26,871 nt of DNA from the NCBI GenBank assembly GCA_023228925.1, contig JALOAF010000016.1, positions 1-26,871 on the forward strand. The letters run 5' to 3'. This DNA is from Candidatus Absconditabacterales bacterium. Lineage in GTDB: Bacteria > Patescibacteriota > Gracilibacteria > Absconditabacterales > Absconditicoccaceae. The notes under the pieces are model-generated. The model was not told the DNA's origin, ran no database searches, and worked only from the letters and a program-made list of their open reading frames with translations. How positions within the stretch are numbered: position 1 is the stretch's first letter; every line of letters starts with the position of its first letter. Both the position numbers and the translations under genes were made by a program. Positions 1 to 9,754 of the stretch are shown here, piece by piece.

Positions 1-51
1 TTTTTAACCTTCTTTTCTCAACATTTTTTACAAATTTTATATTGCATTTAT

Positions 52-90
52 AAAAAAACAGTAGATAAAACAATTACCTTCTACTGTTTC
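52..90 (-). terminator. Intrinsic terminator reading leftward
   Basis: Perfect 10-bp inverted repeat: AAACAGTAGA at 56-65 and TCTACTGTTT at 80-89. Read on the minus strand it is followed by a run of seven T (58-52). It has the form of a rho-independent terminator for a minus-strand transcript, but no minus-strand protein gene lies upstream of it in 90-720. It may end a small RNA, or a gene now lost. Confidence 0.55.
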
Positions 91-300
91 CTATTGTTTT
101 AGCCACACATTTTTTTTAATTATGCCAAATTTTTTGAAAAAACTTTGATGTAGTTTCACTTGGAAATACTGTACTTAGAATGGAGACCGCTGGAATTGTT
201 TGAGCTTGGTTGCTTAAAAATTTGCCAGGCTTTTAAAATTTATTCTTTTATAGATTTGCTTAGTTCTTATAAAAGGGGAGTTTGGTCCTCTCGAGTGAAT
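90..300 (-). ncRNA. Possible small structured RNA upstream of the terminator (unclassified)
   Basis: No open frame is seen on either strand when only TAA/TAG count as stops. The minus strand can form a hairpin from AGCCTGG and CCAAGCT (about 208-236), and the transcript would end at the terminator at 52-90. I compared it by eye with tmRNA, SRP RNA and RNase P RNA signatures and could not match it to any. Very tentative; it may be plain spacer. Confidence 0.15.
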
Positions 301-316
301 ATTGTTTCGAATTTGT

Positions 317-352
317 GATCTCGATTCGTTATTGTTGCGAGAGATCTAAAAA
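317..352 (+). repeat. Dispersed repeat A, copy 1 (CTCG...CGAGAGATC element)
   Basis: The segment running from TCGTTATTGTTGCG into AGAGATCTAAAA is also present at 19069-19102 with almost no change. It contains a short inverted repeat (TCTCG / CGAGA). Both copies lie in gene-free DNA next to the repeat-B copies, which suggests one composite dispersed intergenic element. Confidence 0.6.
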
Positions 353-469
353 CAGATTCCTAACAAGTTAGAGCATTTCGGAATGACAGGGCTGTGTCAT
401 ATTGAGCCTGTAAGGCGAAATATCCATTAACAGAAAGTGGGTTGTTTAGAACAACAATGATTCTGTCAA

Positions 470-600
470 TGGATTCTTCGCTACGCTCAGAATGACAACG
501 CATTTGCCAATGGATTCTTCGCTATGCTCAGAATGACGAGCTGTTCGCTCAGAAAGACAATGCTGTGTCTAATGGTTTCTTTGTTACACTCAGAATGACA
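470..600 (+). repeat. Cluster of repeat B (TTCTTCGCTACGCTCAGAAT type)
   Basis: Three near-identical ~27-bp units occur at 470-497, 511-537 and 573-600, with a degraded piece at about 544-558. All carry the core TTCTTCGCTACGCTC followed by AGAATGAC. A further copy lies at 19177-19204. The higher-GC words stand out from the AT-rich surroundings. There is no coding potential; this is a short dispersed repeat clustered in tandem. Confidence 0.6.
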
Positions 601-660
601 GACTGTGTGTAATTACTTTTGATTGATTTTGTTTTTTTTGAAATAAAATGACAATCTATG

Positions 661-688
661 TTGTAAAAAACAAAAATATTTCTATACT
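661..688 (+). promoter_or_regulatory. Probable promoter of murE
   Basis: TTGTAA (661-666) and TATACT (683-688) are separated by 16 bases. This resembles a sigma-70 -35/-10 pair and lies about 32 bases before the murE ATG. There is no Shine-Dalgarno sequence between it and the start codon. It is a sequence match only. Confidence 0.35.
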
Positions 689-720
689 TTGTAATAAATT
701 TATTTGAAAAATTTTAAAGA

Positions 721-2028
721 ATGAAAAAATTAATAAAAAAATTGATATGATACGATAAATTATATAAATTTATAAAAACTAGTTTTGTTTATCAATGACG
801 AAAAAAAGTTAATTGAAAAATAGCAAATACTATCAATGGAAACCCGTCCAAAGATTTTTTTATTATTTGAGTAACAGGTACAAATTGAAAAACTACTACG
901 GCCAACATGTTGCATAAAATGCTAAATGAATTATTGGCTCCAACAGTAATGGTTAGTACCGCGTCTATAAAAATTTGAAATGAGACAACGATAAATGACA
1001 AAAAAATGACATCTTTGGATGTTTATCAGTTACAATCATTATTGGCAGATGCAAAAATGCAATGATGTAAAATCGCAATATTAGAAACATCTTCACATTG
1101 ACTGGATCAATATAGATTTGAGTGAATAAAATTTGATTATGCAATACTTACCAATATAACAAGAGATCACTTGGATTATCACAAGAATATGGAAGAATAT
1201 ATTAAGGCTAAAAAGAAATTATTTCAATATATTTTAGAGAATAAAAAAGAAATAAAGTATGCTACGTTTCCAGCTGATGATAAAATAGGTAGAGAGCGGT
1301 TTGATGAGATGGCTTTTGATAAAAAAATTAATTTTTCTGTACAAGGTTCTTCCATGTTAAAAGCTGAAAATGTTGTTGAAAAGGTAACAGAAACTTCTTT
1401 TGATATTAAATATTTATGAAACAATTATTCTACAACTTGTCAGATTTTGTGACAATATAATGTTTATAATTATTTGACAGCATTAAGTGTGTGAATTCAA
1501 ATATGATTGGATATAAATAAATGTATTAAATCCTTGTCTGAATTTAGCGGCGTAGATGGAAGAATGCAAAAAATTGTGCATAAAGATGTCACTTATTTTG
1601 TAGATTTTGCTCATTCTCCTGATGCTTTGGAAAAAACATTAAACTTTTTGAGTTCCTTGAAAGGAGAAAATAGATTGATATTAGTTTTTGGAGCACCAGG
1701 AAATAGAGATAAATTAAAAAGACCTGAAATGGGACAAATATGACGAAAATATTCAGATATTGTGATAGCTACTGACGATGATCCAGATACAGAAAATAGA
1801 TTAGCTATTATCAGACAATTGCTTCAAGACATTGATAGTAATAGTTCTAAAAATAAAAAACTATTTACAATCCCAGAAAGAGAATTTGCTATAAAATTTG
1901 CAACAAAAGTTGCTAAGCCTGGAGATATAGTTATGCTGGCTGGTAAATGACATGAACCAATTCAACGAACTAACTTTGGAACTAGAAAACGAAACGATAA
2001 AGAAGAGTTGTTGAAAAATTTACAATAA
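721..2028 (+). CDS. murE: UDP-N-acetylmuramyl-tripeptide synthetase (MurE-type Mur ligase)
   Basis: 435 residues with UGA read as Gly. MurE is a cytoplasmic ATP-dependent ligase that adds the third amino acid to UDP-MurNAc-L-Ala-D-Glu. Visible motifs: ATP-binding GVTGTNGKTT (about residues 50-59, second Gly encoded by TGA), ETSSHGLDQ, the Mur signature NITRDHLDYH, then GNRDKLKRPEMG and the C-terminal LAGKGHEPIQ (Gly by TGA). The usual N-terminal UDP-substrate domain of ~90 residues is reduced to about 45, so the protein is shorter than E. coli MurE (495). The loop that reads DNPR in meso-DAP enzymes is DDPD here (about 353-356), which argues against meso-DAP as substrate and for lysine or another residue (inference). 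The ATG at 721 was chosen as the first in frame; it has no Shine-Dalgarno. The dnaQ-like gene follows 25 bases later. Confidence 0.93.
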
Positions 2029-2053
2029 GTTTATATAAAAAAACAGATAAATA

Positions 2054-2641
2054 ATGCAAAACAAACATTATGTGGTTTTGGATATTGAAACAACATGACT
2101 TTCAAAATATAAACATCAAATTACTGAAATAGCAGCGATTAAATTTGATGGAAAAAATGTTTTAGATAAATTCCATACACTTGTAAATCCGCAAAGAAAT
2201 ATCCCTAGTATGATTACAAGACTTACTGGTATTACCAATGAAATGGTAAAAGACGCTCCAACTATATCAGAAATTTTGCCAGATTTTTTGAACTTTATCC
2301 AAGATAATATTATTGTTGCCCACAATGCTACTTTTGACTTATGATTTCTTTCTGAAAATATTTATTTTCATCAGTGATTTTGGCTAAAAAATGATGTTAT
2401 ATGTACGAGAAAATTAGCAAATAGACTACTTCCAGACCTAGATAAAAAAAATCTATGAAGTATTTGTGATTATATGTGATTGGTAAATAATTCTGCACAT
2501 AGAGCGATGTGAGATACAGAAGTAACTGTAAAGGTTTTCCAGAATTTCTTAAATTTGTTAAAAAATAATTGAATTGACGATAAATTGGAAATAATAAAAT
2601 TTCAAGATAAAAGCATAAGGGAATGTTTGTTTTTGGATTAA
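2054..2641 (+). CDS. dnaQ: DnaQ-like DEDDh 3'-5' exonuclease
   Basis: 195 residues. All three exonuclease motifs are present: ExoI VLDIETTG (near the N-terminus), ExoII HNATFDLGFL, and ExoIII HRAMGDTEVT, whose His and Asp complete the DEDDh two-metal active site. Such proteins proofread as the epsilon subunit of DNA polymerase III or act as free exonucleases. The length suits a stand-alone exonuclease domain with little C-terminal tail, so epsilon versus a general exonuclease cannot be settled here. It lies 25 bases after murE and is probably co-transcribed. A diverged copy of its last ~60 codons is found at 4681-4857. Several glycines, including those in the ExoI and ExoIII motifs, are TGA codons. 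Confidence 0.9.
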
Positions 2642-2660
2642 AGATTCTAATATATTTTTT

Positions 2661-2706
2661 TATAACAAAAACAATAATTTTTGTATTATGTTGTTATATT
2701 TTTTGA
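2661..2706 (+). terminator. Probable terminator after dnaQ
   Basis: TATAACA (2661-2667) can pair with TGTTATA (2692-2698), with an inner ACAAAAA / TTTTTGT pairing, and a T-rich run follows. A second AT-only dyad at 2743-2765, centred on TCTAAAAA and its complement, is followed by CTTTTTT and could act as a back-up. Confidence 0.4.
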
Positions 2707-2825
2707 AATGATTTTTTTTTCTTGTTTTAATTTAAAAAGATCTCTAAAAAAAATATTTTTTTAGACTTTTTTAATATGTTCGCTGAAAACTTGCTTTTGA
2801 ACTGCTAAAAAAAGTGGTCAAAAAT

Positions 2826-2852
2826 TTGACAGGTTTTTTTTTTGTGTATAAT
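2826..2852 (+). promoter_or_regulatory. Probable promoter of the gene at 2893
   Basis: Perfect -35 TTGACA (2826-2831) and perfect -10 TATAAT (2847-2852), but with only 15 bases between them, short of the ideal 17. It lies 40 bases before the ATG at 2893. Its presence supports 2893 as the true start of the frameshifted gene. Confidence 0.5.
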
Positions 2853-2892
2853 TAAATTGTCAAAAAAATTTTTATTCTTTAATTAAACAAAA

Positions 2893-4334
2893 ATGACACG
2901 ATTAGATTCTATAAAAAAAATGTACAAGAAAAAGTACAACAAGAGAAGGAGGCGCAACAACAAGGGAAGGAGGTACAAAATCAGTCTCAACAAGATTTAC
3001 TTTCACTTTCCAAAGAAGTAGAGAGTACTAACAATGAGGCATTCCTTAAAGAAATTAGCGCTCTTTTTGAAAAATTTGGAACGGGCCCTATGGATGAAAA
3101 GAAAAAGAAGGAATTCAATGAAGAATTGGACGATCTTCTTGAACAACATGGAGTTGGTCCTATTACAACAGGCCCCGTTATTTCAAATGTAGAGATGCTT
3201 GATTTAACAGATTTAAAAGTATTTGGACGATGAAAAATTCCTGCTATTGATAAACAAGACATTGTATCTGGTGTTAATGGTTTGTCAGATCCATATAAAA
3301 CTGAAATCTCTGATTTTATAAAAAAGAATGATGTAAAATGATTACAAGTTTATTTGAATGAGAAAATTAAAGATGGTTCAATTAATTCTCAAGGTTTGAA
3401 AGAAGCTTTAACAAAGAAGGGAATTTCTTTTTGGAATAATCAAATTCTTGAAGATGGAAAATTTGGTCCTCAAACATTAGAAACGTTAAAATTTTTTATA
3501 CAATTAAATCAAATAATAGAAAAACCGCAAACGGATAGGGATCTTATTAAAAAACCTATTAAAAAACCTATTGAAAAACCTATTGATAGTCCAGAAAAAG
3601 AAAAATGATGGACTAATTGGATAGCAGAAGAAATTTCAGGACAAATTACAGAGATAAAAAATAAAAAACCTAATAAAAATTGGTCAGATGAAAGAAATGT
3701 ATATTCAGATTATGCACAGAACAATTTTATTGTTGATTTGAAAAAAAATGTAGTCTGAATAGCAACACGATGAACAAAGGAGCGATCTCAATGTTGTGAG
3801 GAGAAAGTAGATACAAATAATAGATGTGAGCTTGATATAAAAACATGAAAGATGTATGCATTTGCAGGAAGTAATAAATATGAGTTACCTTTTAATATGT
3901 GACCATTAAAATTAGATAGAAATTGAAAACCAGACGGATTAAATAGCAAAAATAGAGAACGTATCAAGTATTTTGCTAGAATATGAAATTTAGTAAATAA
4001 AATTAAAAAGAATGCAGTATTTAATAATAAGTGAGCTTTAAGATATACTGGTTGAGGAATCCAAGTTAATAATTGAATAGTATTTGACACTGATCAAGTA
4101 TCAAACCAAGCATTGAATGAGTTAAACAATAAATACAGTCATATATCTGCGCTTTGAAAATTAGAGCGTGTTAAACTAGCATCTTTATTGACTGCTATGA
4201 AACTTGATTTGAATAAAATTTCTTGGGAACCTGATATAGTAAGTTGATATCGGCTTGTTCCAAATCCTTTGGATAAAGAGCATCAATGATATGTTAAGAG
4301 TTATGCTAAACATAAGTCAAGAATAGGTTCTTAA
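2893..4334 (+). CDS. Unrecognised protein, Gln/Lys-rich N-terminus; frameshift at A8 tract 2913-2920
   Basis: The ATG at 2893 reads MTRLDSIKK and then runs into a different frame. From 2919 a clean open frame of about 470 codons continues to TAA at 4332-4334 but has no start codon near its beginning; its first ATG is at 3090. The two join if the A8 tract at 2913-2920 slips by -1 (or had one more A), giving MTRLDSIKKNVQEKVQQEKE. Downstream come a Gln-rich segment, a stretch resembling a peptidoglycan-binding-1 repeat (DGKFGPQTLETLKFF), a Pro-Lys linker with repeated KKPI units, and a C-terminal domain I do not recognise. No signal peptide or membrane segment is seen. The cause may be an assembly error, mutation, or slippage; function is unknown. 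Confidence 0.65.
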
Positions 4335-4454
4335 TATTAAGTTTTTTTGTGTTGAAAATATTAAGAATTTTGTGATTAACATAAAATGGTTTGTTATCAT
4401 TGTGGTTTTATTGGAAATTTAAGTTAATTGTTAGGAGATAGTTGTTTGTTTTCC

Positions 4455-4642
4455 TTAAAATTTGAAAGTTTCCATTTGTATGGTTATAGTGGTTAATACC
4501 TTAATAAACTTACAAAAAAATTAATACATTTAACAATTAGATAAATTGTTTATGAATAAAAAGTGTTGCTTTTTATAACTGATTAGAATTTGCAAATCAT
4601 TACAAACTTTCTTTGTCTACTTATTTTAGTAGCTATATCATT
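4455..4642 (+). repeat. Direct repeat R, copy 1
   Basis: About 188 bp, nearly identical to 4863-5051 (one G/A change and a one-base length change in an A-run). The two copies flank the dnaQ 3' fragment. The repeat has no convincing open frame; a minus-strand stretch encoding NDIATKISRQRKFVMICKF is shared by both copies but has no clear gene context. The word TGTTTGTT precedes both copies, as it does near the end of dnaQ, so R may be the downstream flank of a dnaQ allele. Confidence 0.75.
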
Positions 4643-4680
4643 ATGATTTTTTCTATTCTTAGCTAAAAATTGACCCTTTA

Positions 4681-4857
4681 ATGAAGTATTTGTGATTATA
4701 TGTGATTGGTAAACAACTCTGCCCATAGAGCGACGTGAGACACAGAAGTAACTGTGAAGATTTTCCAAAATTTCTTAAATTTGTTAAAAAATAATTGAAT
4801 TGACGATAAATTGGAAATAATAAAATTTCAAGATAAAAGTATAAGGGAATGTTTGTT
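4681..4857 (+). pseudogene. 3' fragment of a dnaQ homologue
   Basis: Aligns without gaps to 2455-2631, the last ~59 codons of the dnaQ gene, with about ten substitutions. The reading frame is still open and ends in its own TAA, but an in-frame TAA lies just upstream and there is no start codon or N-terminal catalytic motif. Most differences are synonymous (for example AAC for AAT, GCC for GCA). The few amino-acid changes include Met to Thr in the ExoIII motif. This suggests the template diverged as a functional allele before the fragment arrived here. It is not expected to make a working protein. Confidence 0.75.
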
Positions 4858-4862
4858 CTAAA

Positions 4863-5051
4863 TTAAAATTTGAAAGTTTCCATTTGTATGGTTATAATGG
4901 TTAATACCTTAATAAACTTACAAAAGAAATTAATACATTTAACAATTAGATAAATTGTTTATGAATAAAAAGTGTTGCTTTTTATAACTGATTAGAATTT
5001 GCAAATCATTACAAACTTTCTTTGTCTACTTATTTTAGTAGCTATATCATT
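4863..5051 (+). repeat. Direct repeat R, copy 2
   Basis: Second copy of the ~188-bp repeat at 4455-4642, beginning six bases after the dnaQ fragment ends. The copies diverge abruptly at their right ends. The rest of 4335-5255 shows no gene on either strand under table 25. Confidence 0.75.
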
Positions 5052-5188
5052 GTTATTTTTTTCATTATCATCTAAAAAATATATTTAAATGTAAACTTGG
5101 ATACTTTAATGTAGGTATTTTTAAATAACAATATTTTACAACTAATTTTTAAAAAGACAAGTCTTTGAAGAGTTTTTTAGCTTAAATT

Positions 5189-5217
5189 TTGGCTATATAT
5201 ATTTTTTTGAATATACT
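5189..5217 (+). promoter_or_regulatory. Probable promoter of the VirD4-like ATPase gene
   Basis: TTGGCT (5189-5194) and TATACT (5212-5217) are spaced 17 bases apart, with the ATG at 5256. The same -10 hexamer is used in the proposed murE promoter. No Shine-Dalgarno sequence precedes the start codon. Confidence 0.35.
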
Positions 5218-5255
5218 TTAAATAGAGAATTTATTTATTCAAAAAATCTTAAAAA

Positions 5256-8200
5256 ATGATTAGTTCAAAAGACTGTAAAGACTTACTACAAAAACAATTT
5301 CAAAAAGATTTTTCTCAAAAACAAAACATATCTCAATTGATGACAAAATCTCGATGAGAAAACAGAAATAATTGTTTTTCTTATTTTGGCAATATGTGAA
5401 ATATTCAATCTTACTTAGAAAATATACAAAATAATGAATATATGGTAAATGATGAAATTAAAGTTGTTGAAAGTGATCCAAATAAAGCAAAAACAACGGA
5501 AAAACAAACTCATGCTTCTGCAAAAGTAGAGGATGGTTTTTTTTCGTCTTTGGGTGGTGGGGCAAAAATGATTTGAATATTTTTGTTGTATTTATCTTTG
5601 TCAGCTATAGTAGTCTATATTTTTTCAAAATTAATGAAATATACGTTTAGACGATGATATGCTTTTTTGAATAACCATAGAATGGTTTATATGAAAGTGC
5701 TTGTTCCAAGATGAGACAGTAAAGTGGATCGTGAACAGGCTAAAGAATTGGCAAAAGATATGAAGGAAAAAATATGAAGAATGTCGCAAGTTTATTTGAA
5801 CTTTCATAAAATTTGAAGATTGAGTATGAAAGATAAGATAATGTATAAAATTTTTAGAAAACCAAGAATTATTTTGATGTATCATTATGAGTGATGAACT
5901 TTAAATTTTATTGTATGATGCTTACCTGAATATCAAAAAATTTTGGAATGAGCAATAGGAGCACAGTTTTCGGATAGTTCTCTGGAAGTGATAAAAAGAC
6001 CAAATATTTTCAAAAGGAAACACCATAAAGTGATGCCTTTGCAGTCAGAAAAAAATTCAATCTACACGATTAGACTATATAAAAGAATGACAGATGATCC
6101 AATCAACAACCTTATTGACTCAATGAATAATATTGCAAAATCAGATACAGCAACAGTGATAATGACAATAAAACCATTGTCTGATAGGTGGAATGAAAAA
6201 GCAAAAAAACAAGTAGATAGATTATATAAAAATCTTGAACTTAGACCAAATGGATTATTTCCTGCAATATGGTATGGAATAAAGTCTTTTTTTAAATTAC
6301 TATTTACTTGAGAAGCTCCTGCTGGTAAAAGAGAAAAGGATGTAGCAATGGTTCGTATGGTAAAAGCAAAAGAAGAAACAATAAATGATATGGCAGAAGA
6401 AATAGGAACTGTGGCATTTGAGTCTGGACTTATGTTGATTAGTTCATCAGATAATGAAGAAAAATTAAAAAATAATATACAAAGTTTAGTTGGTTCTTAT
6501 ACTGTGTATACAGACCAATATGGAAATGAATTGGAACAGTTGGAAAACAAGGCAGCTATATTATGATTTTTAGCAAGACCTTTGTGGAAGTTGGCTGCTA
6601 CTTACAACTTAACAAACTTATTTTACAACTCAAACACATTTACATTAAATGAGTTAACCTCTTTGTATCACTTTCCAGATTATACATACAATCGTTCAAA
6701 TATTATAGAATGGATGCAATATAAAGTTTTACCAGCCCCGTCCAATTTACCTTCATTTCGTTATTGAGAGGAGAGTGGATTTGTAATGAGTGGTATAGTT
6801 GCTGAGAAATATAAATGAGGAAATTTGTCTGAGATATTAAAAGAATACAAAGATCATCGAGCTGTTTGATCAAAAACAGTAATAGAAGAGAAATTGGTCC
6901 CTATTGAAAAATTTAAAGAAAGTGAATTGGAGTGAAAAGAAATAGAAGAAAAAGATGGAAAGCAGTTTGTAAAGACAGAAATAGAGAAAGATGTTTATTG
7001 ATATAAAATTTACAAAGATTGAGTTTTGCTATGAACAAATATCTACAGAAACACTTATTTCCCGGTATATATGAAAAGAAATGATAGAACAAGACATCAT
7101 TATTGTATTTGAAAATCAGGTACTGGTAAGTCAGTGTTTTTACAAACTTTAGCAAGACAAGATATCCGAAATTGAGATTGAGTTTGTGTAATAGATCCAC
7201 ATGGAGATTTGGTTGAGGATATATTAAAATATATTCCAAAAGAAAGAGCAAAAGATGTAATATTTTTTGATGCATGAGACGAAGAAAGACCGATGTGATT
7301 AAATTTATATGAGATAGATGATATTGATGAGGCAGATAGAGTAGTAAACGATGCTACAGAAATATTTTTGAAAATGTTTGGTCCTGAAATTTTTGGTCCT
7401 CGTATTCAAGAATATTTTAAATATGGTAGTTTGACTATTATGGAAGATTTTGAAGATAGACCAACAATATTGGATGTGGTTAGGCTTTATACAGATGAAT
7501 CCTATAGAGAATATAAAGTGTCTAAAGTAAAAAATGCAGTAGTTAGAAACTTTTGGGAAAAAACCTTTAATGCGATGTGAGATAGAGAAAAAGCAGAAAT
7601 TATTCCATACTTTAGTTCAAAATTTGTGTCATTTAATACAAATAGACTTATTAGAAACATAATTTGACAAACAAAATCAGCTTTTAGATTAAATGAAGTT
7701 ATGGATGGATGAAAAATTCTGCTGATAAATTTATCAAAAGGTAAAATATGAGATTTAAATGCTCAACTTTTGGGGATGATTCTTGTTTCTAAAATATATA
7801 CAGCAGCTATGGCTCGTGGAAAAATTCCAGAAAAAGATAGAAAGGACTTTTATTTATATGTGGATGAGTTTCAAAACTTTGTTTCTGGGACATTTGCAGA
7901 TATCTTATCAGAAGCTAGAAAATATAGATTATGTTTGATAATGGCTCATCAATATATAGCTCAATTGGAAGCATGACAATGATTGAATAAATCAGAATGA
8001 TGAAAATGAGATGTAAAAGCAGCAGTATTTGGTAACGTTGGAACAATGATGTCTTTTAAAGTCGGTGCGCCTGATGCAGAATTTTTGGAAAAAGAATATC
8101 AACCAGTTTTGTGAATGTGAGATATTACATGAATAGCAAACTATAAAGCTTATGTTAAATTGAATATTGATAATGCAACTACGCGTCCATTTAGTATGAA

Positions 8201-8396
8201 TTCTATATATACTTGAGACTACAAAAACAATAAAATTGTTCCAATATTAAAAGAATATTCTTCAAAGAAATACTGAAGAAAAAGAAAGTTTGTTGATGCG
8301 GAGATTTCTGCTAGGTTGGGGCTAAATTTGGAAGAGGTAGATAAAAAACAAGCAGAGTGATGAGAAATAGATATTCAAGAAATGAAAAGTAAATAA
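5256..8396 (+). CDS. VirD4/TraG-like (type IV secretion/conjugation) membrane ATPase
   Basis: 1046 residues, with dozens of glycines encoded by TGA. Order: a polar N-terminus of ~100 residues, a transmembrane segment at about 105-127, a region typical of large CPR membrane ATPases (VLVPRGDSKVDREQAKEL, then ...MSQVYLNFHKI), and a P-loop domain with Walker A GKSGTGKS at about 619-626. Then follow CVIDPHGDLVEDIL and IFFDAGDEERPMGLNLYE, and the Walker B/coupling-protein motif LYVDEFQNF (Asp-Glu at 870-871) followed by SEARKYRLCLIMAHQYIAQL. These are hallmarks of HerA/VirD4 hexameric DNA or protein pumps. No other type IV secretion gene lies in the window, so the substrate (DNA, protein, pilus) is open. 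The downstream neighbours converge on a shared terminator. The ATG at 5256 is the first in frame. Confidence 0.85.
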
Positions 8397-8417
8397 AATG
8401 AAAAATAAGTAAACAAA

Positions 8418-8447
8418 AAAACTCTGACAACTTGTTAGAGTTTTTTT
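8418..8447. terminator. Bidirectional terminator between convergent units
   Basis: AAACTCTGACAA pairs with TTGTTAGAGTTT (one G-T pair), giving a near-continuous stem. It has T7 after it on the plus strand and a T-rich run after it on the minus strand. It sits between the ATPase gene end (8396) and the last lipoprotein frame (8466), so it can serve both. Confidence 0.75.
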
Positions 8448-8465
8448 ATATGTTTGAAAGTCTGC

Positions 8466-9284
8466 TTATTCTTGAAATATGGTGTTGGGACATTCTTGAA
8501 AAATACTCCATTCCCATATGCTTGGATCCATTTGCTTGATTTCCATACAACTATTGTAGTCTATATCTTGTCATTCCCAAAACTTTTCCCATCAGTTTTC
8601 TGTTTTTTCTATAGCTAAAATATATCCTCATCACTCAGATTCTGAATAAACGCTAAGTAAAACATATGGTCAAAAAATTGAAATTATATTATATTCTATA
8701 TCGTCTCCATTTCGGATGTCGCTAATGCCAGTTTTTTTTATGAAATCATCTACTTTTCATGTTGTATTATATTCAAAGAAATTGTCACCATTAGCATATT
8801 TTTGCATTTGGTCTACACAACCTTGAAATTTTGTGTTGAATGCTACAAACTCTGTAGTAAATAAATGCGAATACCCCATATAACTATCTATACAATCTTC
8901 TTTGATAATTTGACCTTCAATTCAATCTCCATAAAAAAAATAATCATCTCAATCTTTGATTAAGTTTACACTATAATTAACTTTTTCTTCTAGAGCTGAA
9001 CCATAAAACACAAGTACACCATCTTTTAACACATAATCCCAGAAAGGTTCCTCTCATTCAGCAATAAAAATAAAATTTGAATCATTTGAATCTTTTATGT
9101 TTTGAGCTTTTTGCCCCGCCCAATCCTCTCCACAGCTTAAAACAACACTGTATGTAAAGTCGTCAGCATAAAGCTCCCATTCATATATTTCTTCAATACT
9201 TGCATTGGTATTAATATTTATAAGACAGACAATTTCTCAACTAGAATATCATATCATTGGTTTCAGACCAGTCCCATCAGTCAT
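8466..9284 (-). CDS. EPFW-domain protein, C-terminal part of a lipoprotein (second frame)
   Basis: 272 residues from an ATG at 9284 that directly follows a TAG in the same frame. It overlaps the preceding lipoprotein frame (9241-9732) by 44 bases. It reads cleanly: TDGTGLKPMIGYSSGEI near the start, then AEGEEPFWDYVLKDGVLVF. The EPFW motif and flanking pattern recur in the first gene of this operon (12260-13042, GEEPFWSFIIKNDILTL) and resemble the EPFW segment seen in some secreted META/HslJ-like bacterial proteins. It has no signal peptide of its own, so it is best read as the C-terminal part of the lipoprotein starting at 9732, split by a frameshift in the overlap. Translational coupling of two proteins is the alternative. 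Confidence 0.65.
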
Positions 9285-9732
9285 CTAATGGTTTTGCCTG
9301 ATAATCTTTCTCTGTTAATGTATTTTGTTTTTGCTCTTCAATTACTGGTTCTTCATTATTTGATTTGTCATTATAGAAGTATAAATCATGTAATCATCAA
9401 CCAGTATATATGTTACAAATAAAATTCTGAGATTTATCTCAGGCTTTTGCATATCATTTTATTCAATAGTATGTTCATGAAAATTCTGCATCAGTAAAAG
9501 TATATTCCATAGATCATGAATTATCATAGAAATATTGAACTGTTGGATTTCGCGTTTTCTCAATATTATCAAATAATGCCTTATTTACATATTCCATGCA
9601 TTTATGTTCTAATACATCTATATCACTTTCATTTATACAATCATCTCAACAATTTTCTACTACTGTTTTATTACATCCTGTAAGTAATAATCAGGCTACT
9701 AATAAAGTAGTTAAAAGTCAGATTTTTTTCAT
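9241..9732 (-). CDS. Lipoprotein, N-terminal part (first frame)
   Basis: 163 residues ending at TAG 9241-9243. The N-terminus is a lipoprotein signal: MKK, a hydrophobic stretch (LLTTLLVAGLLL), then TGC, which places the lipid-modified Cys at about residue 18. The mature part is acidic with paired cysteines (ENCGDDC) and ends DDGWDWSETNDMIF. Its signal peptide closely resembles that of the next gene upstream (9755-10880), pointing to duplication. The frame is probably continued by 8466-9284 after a one-base shift somewhere in 9241-9284. The exported product would be anchored to the outer face of the cytoplasmic membrane. Confidence 0.65.
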
Positions 9733-9754
9733 GGTAAATATTTATTAATGTAAA

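Noticed and set aside
208..236. SRP RNA or tmRNA piece
   Set aside because: Words such as AAGCAACCAAGC recall SRP RNA and GGTCTCCA recalls a tRNA-like end, but no matching partner arms could be found.
470..600. Possible CRISPR array
   Set aside because: Units are only three, degenerate and irregularly spaced, no spacers of uniform length exist, and no cas gene is near.
4583..4768. 61-codon minus-strand frame across repeat R1 and the dnaQ fragment
   Set aside because: Its first half is antisense of dnaQ and its second half lies in repeat R. The shared peptide NDIATKISRQRKF in R2 is noted, but no start or family supports a gene.
6913..7275. 120-codon minus-strand frame
   Set aside because: Antisense shadow of the VirD4-like ATPase around its Walker A region; Leu/Phe-rich only because it mirrors a Lys/Glu/Asn-rich coding strand.
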